Below are positions 60,987 through 64,000 of a stretch of DNA of 64,000 nt, one piece after another; the stretch's first letter is position 1, and every line of letters starts with the position of its first letter. Under the pieces are notes generated by a model that made no database searches, had not been told where the DNA came from, and worked only from the letters and a program-made list of their open reading frames with translations. The translations under genes were made by a program, and so were the position numbers. Origin of the DNA: Nocardia salmonicida NBRC 13393 (lineage in GTDB: Bacteria; Actinomycetota; Actinomycetes; Mycobacteriales; Mycobacteriaceae); NCBI RefSeq assembly GCF_001613085.1, contig NZ_BDBR01000031.1, forward strand, positions 62,001 through 126,000. The letters run 5' to 3'.

Positions 60987-62087
60987 TTACTTGGTCTTGG
61001 TGTCGACGAACGGCGGCTTCACGACCGCGGCGCGCAGCTTGCGTCCGCGCACGTCGACCTCCACCTCGTCGCCGGGTTCCAGCTTCGCGTCGGTGTCGAG
61101 CAGCGCCAGCGCGATGCCGACCTTCAGCGATGGTGAGAACGTCCCCGAGGTGGTCTCGCCGACCGGCGCGCCATCGCGCAGCACCGTCTGGCCTTGGCGC
61201 AGCACGCCGCGATCCAGCGCTCTGAGCCCCATCAGCGTGCGGCGTGGGCCGTCGGCCTTCTCCTGCTCGAGTGCGGCCTTGCCCCAGAATTCCGGCTTCT
61301 TCCAGCCGACGGCCCACCCGGTGCGGGCCTGGTTCGGGGTGATGTCGAGGGAGAGTTCGTGCCCGTGCAGCGGGTAGCCCATCTCGGTGCGCAGGGTGTC
61401 GCGCGCGCCGAGTCCGGCCGCCTGGCCACCGGCCGCCTCGACCTCGGTGATCAGCGCCCGGAACACCGGCTCCGCGTCCGCCCACTTCGGCAGCAGCTCG
61501 TAGCCGTGCTCACCGGTGTAACCGGTGCGGCACACACGCACCGGGCGGCCCTCCCACTCGGCGTCGGCGTAGGCCATGTACTCCATCTCGGTGGGCAGGC
61601 CGAGGGCGGTCAGCACCTCGGTGGCCTTCGGGCCCTGCACCGCGAACACCGCGTAGTCGCGATGCTGGTCGGTCACCGTGATCCCCGCGGGCGCCACCTT
61701 CCGCAACTCCGCGACGACCGCCGCCGTGTTCGCCGCGTTCGGCACGAGGAACACCTCGTCGTCGCCGACGTAGTAGGCGATCAGGTCATCGATCACGCCG
61801 CCGTCTTCGGCACAGCACAGTGTGTACTGGGCCTTTCCCGGCCGGATCCGGCCCAGATCGTTGGTCAATGCCGAGTTCACGAACGCCGCGGCGCCGGGTC
61901 CCGACACCGTCGCCTTGCCCAGATGGCTCACATCGAACAGCCCGACCGTGGTGCGGACCGCAGTGTGCTCGCCGACCGTGCCGCCGTACTGCACCGGCAT
62001 CTCCCACCCGCCGAACGGCGCGAAGGTGGCTCCGAGCTCGACATGTACGGCGTGGATGGGGCCCTCGAGCAGCGCGGTGTCGGTCAT
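60987..62087 (-). CDS. gcvT: Aminomethyltransferase (glycine cleavage T protein)
   Basis: A 366-residue GcvT: FAPFGGWEMPVQYGGTVGEHTAVRTTVGLFDVSHLGK, YTLCCAEDGGVIDDLIAYY with the catalytic Asp, VQGPKATEVL, and GLGARDTLRTEMGYPLHGHEL. It transfers the methylene carbon of glycine to tetrahydrofolate, linking to metF. ATG 62087; the long frame to 62690 upstream is not coding. No glycine riboswitch can be recognised in the 111 bases before it. Confidence 0.95.
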   Translation of the reverse strand: MTDTALLEGPIHAVHVELGATFAPFGGWEMPVQYGGTVGEHTAVRTTVGLFDVSHLGKATVSGPGAAAFVNSALTNDLGRIRPGKAQYTLCCAEDGGVIDDLIAYYVGDDEVFLVPNAANTAAVVAELRKVAPAGITVTDQHRDYAVFAVQGPKATEVLTALGLPTEMEYMAYADAEWEGRPVRVCRTGYTGEHGYELLPKWADAEPVFRALITEVEAAGGQAAGLGARDTLRTEMGYPLHGHELSLDITPNQARTGWAVGWKKPEFWGKAALEQEKADGPRRTLMGLRALDRGVLRQGQTVLRDGAPVGETTSGTFSPSLKVGIALALLDTDAKLEPGDEVEVDVRGRKLRAAVVKPPFVDTKTK

Positions 62088-62198
62088 GGGCCGAAGTTTA
62101 TCGGTCGCGCGCGGCCGGTCGAATCGGCACCATGCCCCTGCAATTGGGGGGCGGTCCGCGGGGTTCGATTTCCGCGCTTCGGTGCGAAGATCGACGGC

Positions 62199-62396
62199 AT
62201 GACCGTTCGCACAATCACCGCAGGCACCCTGTTGGTCGCCGCTTCCTTGTTCGTCACCACACCCGTCGTGCAGGCCGCCGATACCGGCAGCGGCAATTCG
62301 GCGTCCTCCTCGATCAACATCGGTTGCCTCATCCAGGCGCTCCAGGGGATTCCGCCCACCGCCGACTGCAACCCGCCCTCGATCCCGGCGCAGTAA
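62199..62396 (+). CDS. Small secreted protein
   Basis: A 65-residue protein: signal peptide MTVRTITAGTLLVAASLFVT with cleavage after VVQA, leaving a mature peptide of about 38 residues with two cysteines (IGCLIQALQGIPPTADCNPP) that could form a disulfide. Ser/Asn-rich in between. No family recognised. It is divergent from gcvT. The signal sequence and amino-acid make-up make it likely real despite its size. Confidence 0.6.
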   Translation: MTVRTITAGTLLVAASLFVTTPVVQAADTGSGNSASSSINIGCLIQALQGIPPTADCNPPSIPAQ

Positions 62397-62503
62397 AACC
62401 GCGTCCTCCACCGACAGCGCGCCGCGCCTGCCATCGAGGGGTGCAGGGGTGGCGCGGTTCGAGTCCAAAGAGTGTGATGCCCAACGGCTGTAGGGTTCAT
62501 ACT

Positions 62504-64000
62504 GTGAGTGAGTTGCCCCGAGCTCGGTTCGGCCATGTCGCCCGGATGGACGACACGATGAGCCGCGCGGTATCGCGTATCCCGGAAACCGCAGTCGATC
62601 GCGGCATGCTGCGGTTGACCCGATCCGCCAACACCGGTGGCCTATGGCTTGCGGTCGCGGCGGCGCTCGCGGTGAAGCCTGGTCCCCCACGCCGCGCCGC
62701 GCTGCGCGGTGTCATCGCGCTGGGTGGCAGCAGCTTCGTCGTGAACCTCGTGCTCAAGACGCTGATCCCGCGTCGGCGGCCACCGGCCGAACTGATGCCG
62801 CTGGGCCGCAGGCTGGTCGCGGCACCGGTGTCGTCGTCCTTCCCGTCCGGCCACAGTGCCAATGCCGCCGCCTTCGCCACCGCCGTCGCCCTGGAGAGCC
62901 CGCGCGCCGCGCTCACCATCGCACCGGTGGCCGCGGCCGTCGCCTATTCCCGCATCCACACCGGCGCGCACTGGCCGTCCGACGTGCTGGTCGGCGCGGG
63001 CGTCGGCACCGCTGTCGCGCTGACCACCCGCCGCTGGTGGCCGATCCGCGAATCCGACGAGGCCGACGCGCACGTCGTGCACGGCGCACCGATCCTCGCC
63101 GACGGCAAAGGCCTTCTGCTACTGGTGAATCCGCGCTCGGGCGACTCCAGCTACGACCCCACCGACGACATCGCCGAGGCACTGCCCGCCGCGACGCTGG
63201 TGCGCACCGAACCCGGCCGTGACGCCGTCGAACTCCTGCAAGAAGCCCTCGACGACGCTGTCGGCGGCGCGGCCGACGACCGCACCACGGTCCTCGCGGT
63301 CGGTGCCGCGGGCGGCGACGGCACGATCGCCGCGGCGGCCGCCGTCGCGGTAGGCAACGACCTGCCCCTGGTCGTCATCCCCGCGGGCACCCTGAATCAC
63401 TTCGCCCGCGATCTCGGCGTCTACGACCTGCGCGAGGTGGCCGACGCCACCGGCACCGGCGAAGCCGTCGAAGTCGATATCGCCGCAGTCGGATTCGACA
63501 CCCCCGACGGCCCGTACACCCACCACTTGATCAACACCGCGAGCATCGGCGCCTACCCGGAGCTGGTGCGCCTGCGGGAGAAGTGGGAAGACCGCTGGGG
63601 CAAGTGGCCCGCCTTCGCCGCGGCTCTCGTCGTCACCCTGCGCCGCGCGGAGCCGATCCACATCCGGCTCGACGACCGCTGGCACGACATGTGGTTCCTG
63701 TTCATCGGCAACGGCCCCTACCACCCGCACGGCGCCGTCCCCGCCTTCCGTTCGCGCCTCGACGAGGGCCTGCTCGACGTCCGCTGGCTCCGCGCCGACG
63801 TCCGCTTCTCGCGCACCCGCGCTGTCATCGCCCTGATGCTCGCCGCTATCGGCCACAGCCGCGTCTACGGCGAACGCCAGATGCACGAACTCACCGTCAC
63901 CTCGAGGACTCCTGTCGCCGTGGCCGCCGACGGCGAAGTGGTCGGCATCGCAACCACTTTCCGATTCTCCGTCGCAGGTCGGATCCCGGTCTACCGCCGC
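62504..64000 (+). CDS. PAP2 phosphatase-diacylglycerol/lipid kinase fusion (3' end outside window)
   Basis: The frame is open from GTG 62504 to the window edge (499 codons), so the end is missing. Residues about 30-190 form a PAP2 lipid phosphatase: KTLIPRRRPP, SSSFPSGHSANAAAFA and SRIHTGAHWPSDVLVGAGVG give the three motifs. From about 205 follows a DAGK/LCB5-type kinase: LLLVNPRSGDSS, AVGAAGGDGTIAAAAAVAVGND, PLVVIPAGTLNHFARDLG. Both activities on one chain would allow opposing steps on a lipid phosphate. It does not show in stop-to-stop lists of complete frames because its stop lies outside. Confidence 0.88.
   Translation, partial: MSELPRARFGHVARMDDTMSRAVSRIPETAVDRGMLRLTRSANTGGLWLAVAAALAVKPGPPRRAALRGVIALGGSSFVVNLVLKTLIPRRRPPAELMPLGRRLVAAPVSSSFPSGHSANAAAFATAVALESPRAALTIAPVAAAVAYSRIHTGAHWPSDVLVGAGVGTAVALTTRRWWPIRESDEADAHVVHGAPILADGKGLLLLVNPRSGDSSYDPTDDIAEALPAATLVRTEPGRDAVELLQEALDDAVGGAADDRTTVLAVGAAGGDGTIAAAAAVAVGNDLPLVVIPAGTLNHFARDLGVYDLREVADATGTGEAVEVDIAAVGFDTPDGPYTHHLINTASIGAYPELVRLREKWEDRWGKWPAFAAALVVTLRRAEPIHIRLDDRWHDMWFLFIGNGPYHPHGAVPAFRSRLDEGLLDVRWLRADVRFSRTRAVIALMLAAIGHSRVYGERQMHELTVTSRTPVAVAADGEVVGIATTFRFSVAGRIPVYRR

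Noticed and set aside
62088..62198. Glycine riboswitch before gcvT
   Set aside because: The 111 bases show no glycine-aptamer core; a model search would be needed to exclude a divergent one.
1..64000. tRNA, rRNA, CRISPR arrays, insertion sequences, prophage
   Set aside because: No cloverleaf, rRNA stretch, regular spaced repeats, transposase or phage protein was recognised in any part of the window.

Overview
The window is high-GC actinobacterial DNA and almost certainly comes from a mycolate-forming member of the Mycobacteriales, most likely Nocardia or a close relative. The main evidence is gene order. From about 9.9 kb to 62 kb the genes follow, with gaps and inversions, the Mycobacterium tuberculosis segment Rv2172c to Rv2211c: metF, idsA-like, mptA, Rv2175c, pknL, aroG, Rv2179c, the lipid/mannoside genes Rv2182c-Rv2190c, Rv2191, trpD, ctaE-qcrCAB, ctaF-ctaC, asnB, adoK, Rv2204c, Rv2206, cobT-cobS, ilvE and gcvT. 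These parallels are recalled family knowledge, not a search. No rRNA, tRNA, CRISPR array, insertion sequence or prophage was seen.

Region 1 (1-9.1 kb) is one tightly overlapping plus-strand operon: a peptide/nickel-type ABC importer (binding protein cut by the window edge, two permeases, one fused double ATPase), three LLM-class flavin monooxygenases and a DUF1684 protein, closed by a strong hairpin. It looks like an import-and-oxidise module whose substrate cannot be read from sequence. A DUF2867 gene with two TetR-type operator copies and then metF follow.

Region 2 (11-22 kb) holds crtE-like prenyl synthase, crtI and crtB. They surround the cell-wall mannosyltransferase mptA, so a C40 carotenoid route is set into the mycobacterial-type block. 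A VapBC-like toxin-antitoxin pair sits directly behind crtB. Then come a Rv2175c-like DNA-binding protein, a PASTA-bearing PknL kinase, class II DAHP synthase and a small exoribonuclease.

Region 3 (22-33.5 kb) encodes the respiratory core qcrB-qcrA-qcrC-ctaE (minus strand), tryptophan genes trpD and trpF with a stand-alone Lrp-type sensor domain between them, a DEDDh exonuclease/GIY-YIG fusion, and a TPR membrane protein paired with an AAA ATPase.

Region 4 (33.5-47.5 kb) is cell-envelope biology. Two NlpC/P60 hydrolases share an 11-bp-phased direct repeat upstream, and the first also has two CRP-type palindromes. They are followed by a membrane metallopeptidase, PimB'-like mannosyltransferase, two small lipid-binding-like proteins, an ArsA-like ATPase, a ROK glucokinase, an acyltransferase, an ABC1 kinase, a Tat-exported PhoD phosphatase and an FAD-linked oxidase.

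Region 5 (47.7-64 kb) carries ctaF-ctaC, asnB, adoK, an ErpA-type Fe-S protein, a DUF3043 protein, a GlxA-type regulator, an antigen-85-like esterase, cobU-cobT-cobS, an MBL-fold hydrolase, ilvE, gcvT, a small secreted protein and the start of a PAP2-diacylglycerol-kinase fusion that runs off the end. Several genes have unusual CTG starts, and long perfect hairpins separate many transcription units.
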